Positions 1-5,747 of a stretch of DNA of 11,133 nucleotides are shown here, in pieces; within the stretch, counting starts at the first letter, position 1; each line of letters starts with the position of its first letter. Below the pieces are notes generated by a model that made no database searches, was not told the DNA's origin, and saw nothing but the letters and a program-made list of their open reading frames with translations. A program made the translations under genes and the position numbers. This DNA is from Pavlovales sp. CCMP2436 (lineage: Eukaryota; Haptophyta; Pavlovophyceae; Pavlovales): assembly GCA_026770615.1 (NCBI GenBank), contig MU631376.1:3381-14513 (forward strand). Direction: 5' to 3'.

Positions 1-253
1 CCGTGACCGCGCACGTCGGGTTCTTCAAATACAGCTCAACAAAGCGCTTCCTTGTTGGTAGCTCGCTGCGCTTCGACGAGAGGCTCGCGTGCGATGTGCA
101 CACCGGGCAGCGTCGAATCTTCTCGTGTCCGTGGAGCTCCGGCATGCCACATCCGTGGTCTACCGCCCTCTTCAGCTTCTCGTAGCAGGGCTTGCAGTAC
201 TTCTTGAGCATCACCCGTTCAGTCTCGCCACCGCACATGTGGCATGTGTGCAT
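1..253 (-). CDS. Cys-rich zinc-ribbon-like small protein, 3' end missing
   Basis: An open frame runs leftward from an ATG at 253-251 to the window edge, giving 84 codons with no stop, so the C-terminus lies outside. Seen directly: C4-x2-C7-x12-C20-x2-C23, a four-cysteine zinc-binding pattern, then C35, H41, H43 and a second C49-x2-C52 pair with H55. Many Lys and Arg residues surround the pairs. This fits a small zinc-binding protein with one complete ribbon or finger and a possible second site; the partner (DNA, RNA or protein) cannot be told. The start is chosen because the first cysteine pair follows the ATG at once and because a T-rich tract resembling the leaders of neighbouring genes lies 15-50 bases upstream. 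It is the last of four same-strand small genes. I do not recognise the family. Confidence 0.6.
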   Translation of the reverse strand, partial: MHTCHMCGGETERVMLKKYCKPCYEKLKRAVDHGCGMPELHGHEKIRRCPVCTSHASLSSKRSELPTRKRFVELYLKNPTCAVT

Positions 254-264
254 GGTCCCTCTCG

Positions 265-303
265 CTCGTAGGCACGCTGGTATGTGTCCCAGAAGAAAAA
301 AAA
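265..303 (-). promoter_or_regulatory. T-rich leader upstream of the zinc-ribbon gene
   Basis: Read on the minus strand, a run of eight T is followed by CTTCTGG and, further on, CAGCGTGCCTACGAG before the ATG at 253. The T-run, CTGG and CAGC...CCTACGA order resembles the stronger leader pair at 1910-1931 and 2334-2355, but with several differences. It could be a promoter element, a 5' untranslated leader or a polypyrimidine tract of a splice acceptor. Confidence 0.3.
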
Positions 304-369
304 GACCGACTCCGAATGGCTGCCTCGAGATCGTCACGCCTTCTCGCGATCGACTCCGCCGAATTGCTT

Positions 370-688
370 CGAGGATTGTGAAGGTAGGGTGAAGTTTGGG
401 TGAAGGTAGAAATGATCCTTCACCTTTCGTTCGCATACTGAGAGGCCTACTGCGGACCGCTCATTTTGGTGTTGGATAAAGGAATTTCGCCCGAAAAGTA
501 TTTCGTGGGCGATTGACGTCCCGCTGGCCTATGGGGCGCCGTACTCGCAGATAAAAAAAAATCCTAAAAACTTTTTTAGGAAATAACCCTCATCCAACAC
601 CAAAATGAGCGGTCCGCAGTAGGCCTCTCAGTATGCGAACGAAAGGTGAAGGATCATTTCTACCTTCACCCTACCTTCACCATCCTCG
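370..688. repeat. 319-bp foldback (inverted-repeat) element
   Basis: The left arm 370-477 and right arm 592-688 are near-perfect reverse complements. The inner about 80 bp, from the ggtagaaatgatcc tract to gttggat, match without difference by eye. The left arm carries an 11-12 bp extra copy of a gggtgaag-type motif near its outer end, which accounts for its greater length. The 114-bp centre holds a second small stem (cctaaaaa/tttttagg, 563-580) and a tcgccc/gggcga pair. No open frame of note lies inside. The architecture fits a non-autonomous foldback or MITE-like element. I could not see a clear target-site duplication. Confidence 0.85.
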
Positions 689-825
689 TATCTGAAGTGC
701 ATATAGCCATTCTGCGGGCGGGGGGCACGTGCCGTGCTCAGGGGTCACAGGCGCCAAAATTCGGGGCGACGCGGGAGGAGAAGGATGGCCGCCGCCGTCC
801 TCGCCCTGGCCCTCGTCGTTCTCCT

Positions 826-1353
826 TCATGCACTCGTCGGCCGCAGGGGGCGCAGAGCGCAGGGGGCGCAGGGGCGCAGGGGCAGGGGGGCAGGCGCGCA
901 AGGGGGGGCAGGCGCAGCGAGCAAGGACGCACCTTCCAGGGACGCCTCCGCCAAAATTCGCACCGTGGGGCGAGGCGAGGCGAGCGGCGCATGCCCGCGC
1001 TCCTCCTCGTGCTGCTGCTCGTGCTCGTCCTTCATCTCGTGGTCATCGGCGGGGGGGCCATCGCACGGGCAGCTGTCCTCGTCGCGCGCGCCGGCGATGC
1101 GCTGCTGCTCATCGTCGAAGCAGTCGAAGCCTTCCAGGTCTTCCTCATCGAGGCCGCGCTTCTTCGCCTTGCCCGCAGTGAGCGCGCCGGTGGAGAGGGG
1201 GCTCATGGGCGGGGCCGCGTCCATCGTCGTGTTGAGCATCGCGTACAGGAGGAGATCGGGGCGAGCGGCGAGGAGCAAATCCGCACCGAACTTCTCGCAG
1301 TTCGAACCGATTTCCCGCACAAAATTCTTTTCAAAATCGAGCGCTACTCGCAT
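826..1353 (-). CDS. hypothetical acidic protein, about 175 aa
   Basis: The frame runs from an ATG at 1353 to a TGA at 826 (175 aa). It is open further upstream to about 1500 but without another ATG, so 1353 is the likely start unless an upstream exon exists. The N-terminal 50 residues look like a folded helical segment (MRVALDFEKNF...). They are followed by a Lys/Arg cluster (GKAKKRG) that could be a nuclear localisation signal, then a strongly acidic and Glu/His/Gln-rich stretch, and a Pro/Ala/Leu/Arg/Cys-rich tail encoded by a G-rich low-complexity tract (838-905). That tail may be a product of repeat expansion. Overlapping plus-strand frames are longer but read as Arg/Ser/Gly-rich shadows. 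No family is recognised. It lies in the same orientation as its neighbours. Confidence 0.45.
   Translation of the reverse strand: MRVALDFEKNFVREIGSNCEKFGADLLLAARPDLLLYAMLNTTMDAAPPMSPLSTGALTAGKAKKRGLDEEDLEGFDCFDDEQQRIAGARDEDSCPCDGPPADDHEMKDEHEQQHEEERGHAPLASPRPTVRILAEASLEGASLLAAPAPPCAPAPLPLRPCAPCALRPLRPTSA
838..905. repeat. G-rich gcaggggc-type low-complexity tract
   Basis: Short, imperfect tandem copies of g-rich 8-11-mers (ggcgcag, gggggcgcag, gggcaggggg) follow one another. They encode the Pro/Ala/Cys-rich C-terminus of the minus-strand gene. Such a tract is prone to slippage, so the annotated C-terminus may vary between strains or be an assembly compromise. Confidence 0.6.
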
Positions 1354-1456
1354 TACGAGGCGGAACTCATCGCCCGAGCAGATGCACCGCCCCGCTACTA
1401 GGCACGAGCGGCCGTGCAGCCAGCGCTGCAAGGGCCGACGAGCCCTAAGCGTGCAC

Positions 1457-1476
1457 AGCGGCCTAAAAAAGCCGCT
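1457..1476. other. intergenic hairpin with A-rich loop
   Basis: The sequence agcggc, loop ctaaaaaa, gccgct forms a perfect 6-bp stem in the spacer between the 117-aa gene and the acidic gene, next to ttttttaaaaaa palindromes (1481-1492, 1559-1571). On the minus strand the loop is T-rich. It could act in transcript 3'-end formation of the upstream 117-aa gene, as hairpins do in some large DNA viruses, but this is inference. Confidence 0.3.
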
Positions 1477-1555
1477 CCGATTTTTTAAAAAACTCGTTCA
1501 AAATTCGCACGATTTAAAAATGAGAAACTTCTCCCTTGTTGGAGTTTAGATGAGT

Positions 1556-1909
1556 TTACTTTTTTAAAAAAAATGCTCGGGTCCGCTCGTCCCTTCGCGG
1601 AGGCAGGTCATTCTTCGTCGAGAGCATGGGGTGCACGTGCTCGGCGCCCGCGTAGTAGAGCGCGCCGAGTCCGGCCGCCGCGAGCATCGGCGAGTACATC
1701 CCGGTGGCTCGCTGGACCAGGGCGCTGAACGGCGCGACCCGCCCCGGGTACATGTACGCGGCGACGCAAAGCACCCCGCCGCCTACCATGGCCGCCCGCC
1801 ACCGCTGGGCGCGAGCGTCAACGGGCGTGAAGATGGACGCTGGCAGGCCGGGGCGCACGTGCTCGACGCCGACGCCGAGGGCGAGGGCAGCGGCTGCGAT
1901 CGAGGTCAT
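1556..1909 (-). CDS. hypothetical small hydrophobic (membrane) protein, 117 aa
   Basis: An ATG at 1909 opens 117 codons to a TAA at 1556. Seen directly: an Ala/Gly/Val-rich N-terminal segment (about residues 3-17), a hydrophobic stretch around residues 40-53 (MVGGGVLCVAAYMY), and another at about 74-87 (MLAAAGLGALYYAG), then a charged C-terminal tail with Arg, Asp, Glu and Lys. Two to three short membrane segments are plausible. The start is supported by the T-rich leader ending in CAAG directly before the ATG. The stop of the upstream 110-aa gene lies 81 bp away, so the two are closely packed. I do not recognise a family. Small multi-pass proteins of this size are common in viral gene clusters and in eukaryotes, so the role stays open. 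Confidence 0.6.
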   Translation of the reverse strand: MTSIAAAALALGVGVEHVRPGLPASIFTPVDARAQRWRAAMVGGGVLCVAAYMYPGRVAPFSALVQRATGMYSPMLAAAGLGALYYAGAEHVHPMLSTKNDLPPRRDERTRAFFLKK

Positions 1910-1931
1910 CTTGCTGGGAAGCCAGAAAAAA
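1910..1931 (-). promoter_or_regulatory. conserved T-rich leader of the 117-aa gene (copy A)
   Basis: On the minus strand it reads TTTTTTCTGGCTTC then CCAGCAAG, abutting the ATG at 1909. It differs from the leader of the 110-aa gene (2334-2355) at one base in 22, and the similarity continues through the start codon (ATGACCTCGAT here, CTGACCTACGAT there). It could be a promoter plus very short 5' leader. It could also be a polypyrimidine tract with a CAG acceptor for cis- or trans-splicing. Confidence 0.55.
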
Positions 1932-1990
1932 GGAAATGAACCTCGCCTCTGCGACTAAGAGCACCGCTCAAAATGACGCCATTAGTTGCT

Positions 1991-2323
1991 TCAGCTGCAC
2001 TTTTTGCTCAGCCAATGTCGCATCCGCACGGTAATAGGTGCTGCACTCGCGATGATCGAAGTTTTGTACAGTACAATTTGCTGCGCCCGCGATTGCATCA
2101 CGTCCACTTTAGCTCTGAGCATGGTCGTGTGGTAACTCTTCGCAGCAGGTGTCATTGCGGAACTCGCACTGACATGGTCGAGCTCTTTAACCAGCGCGGC
2201 GATCGATGAGGCAATCGTGGACAGTGCTTTTTCGATGACTGCTAATTGCTCTGATCGAGTTTTTAAGGCAAAGTTTGTGTAGCGTACACTCGGCTCCTCG
2301 CTATAAAGATTGATGACCTCCAT
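1991..2323 (-). CDS. hypothetical helical protein, 110 aa
   Basis: An ATG at 2323 opens 110 codons to a TGA at 1991. Composition is normal for a folded soluble protein and the base composition is less GC-rich than that of the other genes here. Residues about 22-60 alternate hydrophobic and polar residues (KTRSEQLAVIEKALSTIASS then IAALVKELDHV), which suggests a long amphipathic helix or coiled coil. A second helical segment follows at about 65-90, and the protein ends basic (LSKKCS). There is no signal peptide or membrane segment. The start is supported by its distance from the T-rich leader. It is the first gene of the left minus-strand group. I do not recognise the family. Confidence 0.6.
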   Translation of the reverse strand: MEVINLYSEEPSVRYTNFALKTRSEQLAVIEKALSTIASSIAALVKELDHVSASSAMTPAAKSYHTTMLRAKVDVMQSRAQQIVLYKTSIIASAAPITVRMRHWLSKKCS

Positions 2324-2333
2324 CGTAGGTCAG

Positions 2334-2355
2334 CTTGCTGAGAAGCCAGAAAAAA
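2334..2355 (-). promoter_or_regulatory. conserved T-rich leader of the 110-aa gene (copy B)
   Basis: On the minus strand the tract reads a long T-run, CTGGCTTC, then TCAGCAAG. It matches copy A (1910-1931) at 21 of 22 bases. The position equivalent to the ATG of copy A is CTG here, and the gene's own ATG lies 11 bases further on. A T/A-rich block (2350-2370) sits just upstream. Confidence 0.55.
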
Positions 2356-2380
2356 AAAAAGATAAAAAAGGGGCTTAAAA

Positions 2381-2490
2381 GCGCTTAAAAATGTCTATTC
2401 AAATTTAATCGCAATTCGAATAAGTACTTAAACGGGCGCTTAAAATCTCTATTCAAATTTTAATCACAATTCCAATAAGTACTTAAACGA
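2381..2490. repeat. two tandem 55-bp AT-rich repeats
   Basis: Unit 1 is 2381-2435 and unit 2 is 2436-2490. Each begins gcgcttaaaa, contains tctattcaaat and ends aataagtacttaaac plus two bases, with about seven differences or small shifts between them. A partial third start (gggcttaaaa) precedes unit 1. The core aagtactt is palindromic. The block lies upstream of the divergent 110-aa gene on the minus strand and of the open plus-strand frame at 2479. Confidence 0.8.
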
Positions 2491-2762
2491 GCCTTAAATC
2501 AATTCGCCTATGTCATACGGACTAGTCCGATAGAATCGGCGCCCGACGCCGCCGTCCCCCGTACCGGACCAGGCGATTGTGCCAAAGGGACCATATATAT
2601 ATATATATATATATATAATTACATTTATATATATGTCTCGCTGAACGCTGCTGCTGCTGCGGGCGCGAGAAAGCTCGCGCGGAGGCAGGCCGTGCTTGAG
2701 GCGAGGCACGGCGCAGGGGGTGCGACGGACACGGCGGACGAGGCGGCGCTGAGCGACACGCG
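2479..2762 (+). CDS. possible exon (5' part of a spliced gene)
   Basis: A plus-strand frame is open without a stop from 2479 to 2793 but has no ATG. It would need an upstream exon or a non-ATG start. The first part (residues like NQFAYVIRTSPIESAPDAA) and the last (ARKLARRQAVLEARHG then TADEAALSDTR) look protein-like. Between them the (AT)n microsatellite would encode Ile/Tyr alternation, which may instead lie in an intron. At 2763 a GTACGT donor-like sequence follows ACG CG. Joining to an acceptor AG at 3147-3148 keeps the frame into the acidic terminal exon at 3149. The GC-rich downstream half and the phase-compatible junction are the main support. A competing minus-strand frame (2625-2999) covers part of it. 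Confidence 0.3.
2593..2634. repeat. (AT)n microsatellite
   Basis: About twelve AT dinucleotides in a row (2593-2617) are followed by a broken continuation (attacatttatatatat). A gctgctgctgctgc trinucleotide run follows at 2646-2660. It is simple sequence that splits the possible exon. Confidence 0.9.
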
Positions 2763-3148
2763 GTACGTCTGGCTCATATTCATTTTCATATAATTAAATA
2801 GCAGTATTGCTGAACGCGGGGTTGATAAAGGCCCCCATATTTTATATTTCTGATCCGGGCAGGAATACCTTCCAAATACCGCGCCAGCCGGTACCTTCAG
2901 TTGCCTGAGACTGAGCCGTTTTGGCTCCAAAAAAGACGAGACTGGGCATATGTGACACACTGTGACACGTCCTCGGTATATCCAACTGTCATGACTCATA
3001 AGTTTACTGCATAGTATCTCGCAGCGGCCGTCGCGGCGTCGCCACGGAGCATAGTTCTACAAAATGTTGTCTCCGCCGTGGAATAATAATTTCTAATTGT
3101 AAAGTAGTTATAAAAATAAATAAATACTTGAATAAACAAACAAATAAG
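2763..3148 (+). other. candidate spliceosomal intron, 386 nt
   Basis: The donor would be GTACGT at 2763 and the acceptor AAATAAG ending at 3148. The interval is AT-rich at its 3' half, has stops in all plus-strand frames, and carries one copy of a dispersed repeat (2850-2890). Removing it joins a codon cg|c and continues into a protein-like acidic C-terminus. There is no strong polypyrimidine tract, so the acceptor is the weak point. Confidence 0.3.
2850..2890. repeat. dispersed repeat, copy 1 (inverted copy at 5740-5780)
   Basis: The sequence ccgggcaggaata, one variable base, cttcc, a short spacer and gcgccagccg occur in the same order in reverse complement at 5740-5780. Shortly downstream, gagcc-gttt-tggctc followed by ccaaaaaagacgagactgg resembles the spacer and stem pattern of the hairpin array at 5629-5747. 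Confidence 0.65.
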
Positions 3149-3266
3149 CACATGGGAGCAGTTTTCCCACATCATGACGAGCGAGTTCCGAAATTTAGCC
3201 AACGACCTTAAGCGCCGCGCGACGGGCGTTGCTCACATCGTCGATTCCGACGAAGATGACGAGTAG
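3149..3266 (+). CDS. possible terminal exon with acidic C-terminus
   Basis: The frame is open from 3132 to a TAG at 3264-3266. From 3149 it reads TWEQFSHIMTSEF then RNLANDLKRRATGVAHIVDS and ends DEDDE. The segment from the internal ATG at 3174 alone would be a 30-aa peptide. The mixture of basic helix-like residues and an acidic tail is typical of a nuclear protein's C-terminus. It lies in phase with the open frame ending at 2762 if 2763-3148 is removed. Alternatives are an independent short ORF or chance. No family is recognised. Confidence 0.35.
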
Positions 3267-3319
3267 CCAGCTTTGAGCTCACTCACTCAGCTCAGTTCAG
3301 CCAGTCAGTCTAATTATTA

Positions 3320-3434
3320 GCGCCCAAGCCAGCGCAGCCGACTAAGGCACGCAGCAGGCATTGGGCGACGCAGCGCTCAGACCAGCACAACATTCAGAAC
3401 AGTCAGACGCCAGCTTGAATCCCTATCATAAATA
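3320..3434 (+). repeat. dispersed repeat, copy 1 (inverted copy at 8229-8324)
   Basis: From gcgcccaagccagcgcag to ccctatcataaata this segment matches the reverse complement of 8229-8324 with about five mismatches or single-base indels. The exception is an 18-19 bp insertion (aacattcagaacagtcaga) present only here. Similarity begins abruptly at gcgccc. The rest of the 3267-3519 spacer holds no convincing gene. Confidence 0.85.
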
Positions 3435-3505
3435 CATATTGCATAGAGAGATTGGCTACCGTGCTACATTATTATTACTGCGCGTACTATATAATATTAG
3501 CGCAG

Positions 3506-3520
3506 GCGGCCTACGGCCGC
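3506..3520. repeat. GC-rich palindrome with 3-nt loop
   Basis: The sequence gcggcc-tac-ggccgc is a perfect 6-bp stem with a trinucleotide loop, followed by further short GC pairs and agactgggccctgcaggcc (3544-3562). The stem-3-nt-stem form and the agactgg flank match the hairpins of the 5629-5712 array on the other side of the repeat-protein gene. Confidence 0.55.
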
Positions 3521-4059
3521 TAGCCTGTGGCCGTTGCCACTACAGACTGGGCCCTGCAGGCCGAGGCGACGCGTCGAGCAGGTGATGCTGACACGGCGCG
3601 GCCTGCAGCTCGGCGGCTGCGGGCAGAGGCGCCGAGGCCAGCAGCAGCTGGCGCGGCGCGGCCTGCAGCTCGGCGACTGCGGGCAGAGGCGCCGAGGCCA
3701 GCAGCAGCTGGCGCGGCGCGGCCTGCAGCTCGGCGGCTGCGGGCAGAGGCGCCGAGGCCAGCAGCAGCTGGCGCGGCGCGGCCTGCAGCTCGGCGGCTGC
3801 GGGCCGAGGCGACGCGTCGAGCAGGTAATGCTGACGCGGCGCGGCCTGCAGCTCGGCGGCTGCGGCCATAGGCGCCGAGGCCAGCAGTAGCTGGCGCGGC
3901 GAGAGCGGATTGTCCAATCGGGATCCTGGGCACAGCCCCTCGATTGGGCAAGGAGGTGGTTCTCCAGGCGGGAGAAGGATGGTCTGGAGCGCCGACAGCG
4001 AGAGCATGTCGGCCGTCTCGCCTTGCGAGCGCCGACTGCTGGAAGAGCAGGTTGGCCTG
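3520..4059 (-). pseudogene. possible former C-terminal extension of the repeat protein
   Basis: After the TAA at 4060-4062 the same frame continues without a stop to 3520. It begins QANLLFQQSALARRD and runs into 20-aa repeats of the 60-bp minisatellite (type ASARSRRAAGR). The TAA stands where the preceding 21-aa repeat copy has a His codon (LSPLA-H-Q against LSPLA-stop-Q). The stretch could be an older C-terminus cut off by the stop, a readthrough product, or simply unselected repeat DNA. Another frame (4091-3540) is also open, with LLLASAPLPAAAELQAAPRQ repeats, which lowers certainty. Confidence 0.35.
3550..3905. repeat. 60-bp minisatellite
   Basis: Near-identical 60-bp units follow each other in register at 3601, 3661, 3721 and 3781 (gcctgcagctcggcggctgcg...), with only a few substitutions between them. 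Diverged units at about 3550-3600 and 3781-3845 carry a different half (cgacgcgtcgagcaggt). The unit is 20 codons long, so all non-stop frames stay open, including the frame of the repeat protein read from its right side. Confidence 0.9.
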
Positions 4060-5541
4060 TTACGCCAACGGCGAGAGCACGTTGAGCGCAAGCACCGACT
4101 GCTCGGCGAGCACGTCGGTCTGGTGCGCCAACGGCGAGAGCACGTTGGTCGCGAGCGGAAGCGCCGCCGACAGCTCGAAGGGCTGCGGCGCGTGCGCTGC
4201 CGTCAGCTCCATGATGAGCTGCAGCGAGAGCGCCGGCGACAGCTCGTAGAGCTGCGGCGCGCGCGCTGCTGTCAGCTCCATGATGAGCTGTGGCGCGGCC
4301 ATTTGCGCGCCTGTGCGCGCCGAGGCCGAGAGTGCCGCCTGCACTTTGTGCAGGAGCGGCGCAGCCGCCAGCGCGTCAGTGCGCGCTGAGGCCGAAGGCG
4401 CCGTCTGCACCTTGTGCAGGAGCGGCGCGGCGGCCAGCGCGTCAGTGCGCGTGGAGGCCGAAGGCGCCGTCTGCACCTTGTGCAGGAGCGGCGCGGCCGC
4501 CAGCGCGTGAGTGCGCGCTGAGGCCGAAGGAGTCGCCTGCATGAAGTGCAGCGGCGACGAGGCAGCTAGCGCGTCAGAGCGTGCTGAGCCCAAAGGAGTC
4601 GCCTGCATGAAGTGCAGCGGCGACGAGGGAGAGAGATCAAACACGGATGGGTTCACTTTGTGCGAAAAGGCCGCCAAGATCGTGAGCATAAGAAGTAGCG
4701 TGAACTTGGCCAGGCCGAAGAGCATGTATGTCTTGTTGGTGGCAGGCTGCATGACGTTGGCGATGATCACGAGCGGCTTGTCGTCGGCTTCGGTGACGAT
4801 AGAGGCGGCAGGGAAGTCGTATTCGACGTAGCGCGGCATGATGGGTCTGTCATCCCAGAGCTCGCGCCCGTGGTTGCGCTCCCAGCGCTCGAGCCTCTGT
4901 TCGCGCATGAGCACGTGGGACTTAAAGTCGGCCTTGAGGTCGGCCGCCGCCAAGATGTCGAACGGCTCGGCGGTGGCGCACGAGTAGTCAGAGTCGTATC
5001 CCTTATCGAGGTCCGGGAGAGAGGAAGCGTAGGAGTCCGCCGCAATGATAGTCACGACGCGCGCGTTGAGGTACGAATCGAACTTGAGCTTGGCCGCCGC
5101 CGAGAGGTCGGGCGGCTCGAGCTGCGGCTCGGGCTTAACCGAGTCCGCCCCGATGATGGTCACCACGCGCTTGAGCTTGGCCGCCGCCGAGAGGTCGGGC
5201 GGCTCGAGGTGCGGATCGGGCTTGACCGAGTCCGCCCCGATGATGGTCACCACGCGCGGGTTGTAGATGTACGGGCCCGTGTTGATCGCGAAAACGCCCT
5301 TTAAGGGAGCAGAGTAGGGGTTGAAGTGCTGCATGGACTCAGAGCCCTGAAGGTCCACCATATCGAGAGGCTTGCGGTGTTGAACGCAAGCACGAGCTAA
5401 GAGAGGATTGGAGTCCGAGACGCGTGAGCGTCGAAGGCAGCTAGAGAGAGAGAGAGAGAGAGCTAGAGAGAGAGCTAGATTAAGAATGGAACGAGCAAGC
5501 GTAACTGCCTTTTCTGTGGACCCCTTGTGGAATGGTGTCAA
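4060..5541 (-). CDS. single-pass membrane protein with mosaic tandem repeats, 493 aa
   Basis: An ATG at 5541 opens 493 codons to a TAA at 4060. The first 60 residues include a Leu/Ala/Ser run made by an AG microsatellite, which could be a signal-peptide-like segment or an artefact. M61 (5361, MVDLQGSE) is an alternative start. Residues 96-124 and 125-153 are a 29-aa repeat (RVVTIIGADS...LSAAAKLK), with a diverged third copy at 161-203. A charged globular-looking stretch (210-260) precedes one hydrophobic membrane segment at about 272-292, with an NKT glycosylation sequon just before it. After it come five 22-aa repeats (306-415, SSPLHFMQ/APLLHKVQ...ALAA), two 23-aa repeats (418-463, QLIMELTAA...) and a 21-aa unit begun twice. 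No homologous family is recognised. A surface or membrane-anchored repeat protein is inferred. All repeat units are multiples of three, which supports coding. Confidence 0.6.
   Translation of the reverse strand: MTPFHKGSTEKAVTLARSILNLALSLALSLSLSSCLRRSRVSDSNPLLARACVQHRKPLDMVDLQGSESMQHFNPYSAPLKGVFAINTGPYIYNPRVVTIIGADSVKPDPHLEPPDLSAAAKLKRVVTIIGADSVKPEPQLEPPDLSAAAKLKFDSYLNARVVTIIAADSYASSLPDLDKGYDSDYSCATAEPFDILAAADLKADFKSHVLMREQRLERWERNHGRELWDDRPIMPRYVEYDFPAASIVTEADDKPLVIIANVMQPATNKTYMLFGLAKFTLLLMLTILAAFSHKVNPSVFDLSPSSPLHFMQATPLGSARSDALAASSPLHFMQATPSASARTHALAAAPLLHKVQTAPSASTRTDALAAAPLLHKVQTAPSASARTDALAAAPLLHKVQAALSASARTGAQMAAPQLIMELTAARAPQLYELSPALSLQLIMELTAAHAPQPFELSAALPLATNVLSPLAHQTDVLAEQSVLALNVLSPLA
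4153..4626. repeat. 66-bp and 69-bp in-frame tandem repeats
   Basis: Five units of 66 bp (4297-4626) each carry a gtgcag core with ggccgaag(g/c)cgcc-type flanks. They are followed by two units of 69 bp (4153-4290) beginning tcagctccatgatgagctg. The 66-bp units fall into two subtypes (tgcatgaagtgcagcggc and tgcaccttgtgcaggagc), showing expansion in steps. A 63-bp unit (4084-4146) adjoins. Confidence 0.9.
5083..5256. repeat. two tandem 87-bp in-frame repeats
   Basis: Two copies of an 87-bp unit (cttggccgccgccgagaggt...gatggtcaccacgcg) encode residues 96-153 of the repeat protein. A few substitutions separate them. A third, diverged unit precedes them on the plus strand (about 4933-5082). Confidence 0.85.
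5443..5478. repeat. (AG)n microsatellite
   Basis: Ten AG dinucleotides are followed by a ctagagagagagctag palindrome. It lies inside the N-terminal codons of the repeat protein if the ATG at 5541 is used, and would be 5' leader if the start is 5361. Confidence 0.9.
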
Positions 5542-5581
5542 GTTCCCATAGTTGTCAGGATGGCAATCAGGATGTCAGACA

Positions 5582-5747
5582 GAGCCCAAGTGAGAGGACA
5601 CTTGGGCTCCCGATACAGTCTAACTCTAAGGGCGCTGCGCGCCCTCAGACTGGCGGCTGGGCGGGGGCTGCGCCCCCGCCAAAAACTCTGAGACTGGGGC
5701 GTAGCCCCAGTCCCAAAAAGCCGAGACTGGTGCCAGCCGCGGCTGGC
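5582..5747. repeat. array of five short perfect hairpins
   Basis: Five stems stand in a row: 5582-5592/5599-5609 (11 bp), 5629-5635/5639-5645 (7 bp), 5660-5668/5672-5680 (9 bp), 5692-5700/5704-5712 (9 bp) and 5732-5738/5741-5747 (7 bp). The middle three have trinucleotide loops (tgc, tgc, gta). The stems differ in sequence but each is fully paired. Spacers share agactgg before and caaaaa after a stem. The array fills the spacer between the divergently transcribed repeat protein and the U-box frame (5542-5844), in which I see no gene. Confidence 0.8.

Noticed and set aside
640..660. gaaggatcatt resembling the 3' end of 18S rRNA
   Set aside because: Only about 11 bases match, no other rRNA sequence is nearby, and it lies inside the foldback arm.
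646..1549. Long plus-strand frames (251 and 271 codons) over the acidic minus-strand gene
   Set aside because: Their translations are Arg/Ser/Gly/Ala-rich shadows of a GC-rich gene and run through the foldback arm and the G-rich tract.
2625..2999. 124-codon minus-strand frame
   Set aside because: It crosses simple sequence and a dispersed repeat, and its Ala/Ser run is the complement of a CTG repeat. The opposite strand reads better, though neither is certain.
3550..3905. CRISPR array
   Set aside because: The 60-bp units are contiguous with no unique spacers, and the surroundings are eukaryote-like with no cas genes.
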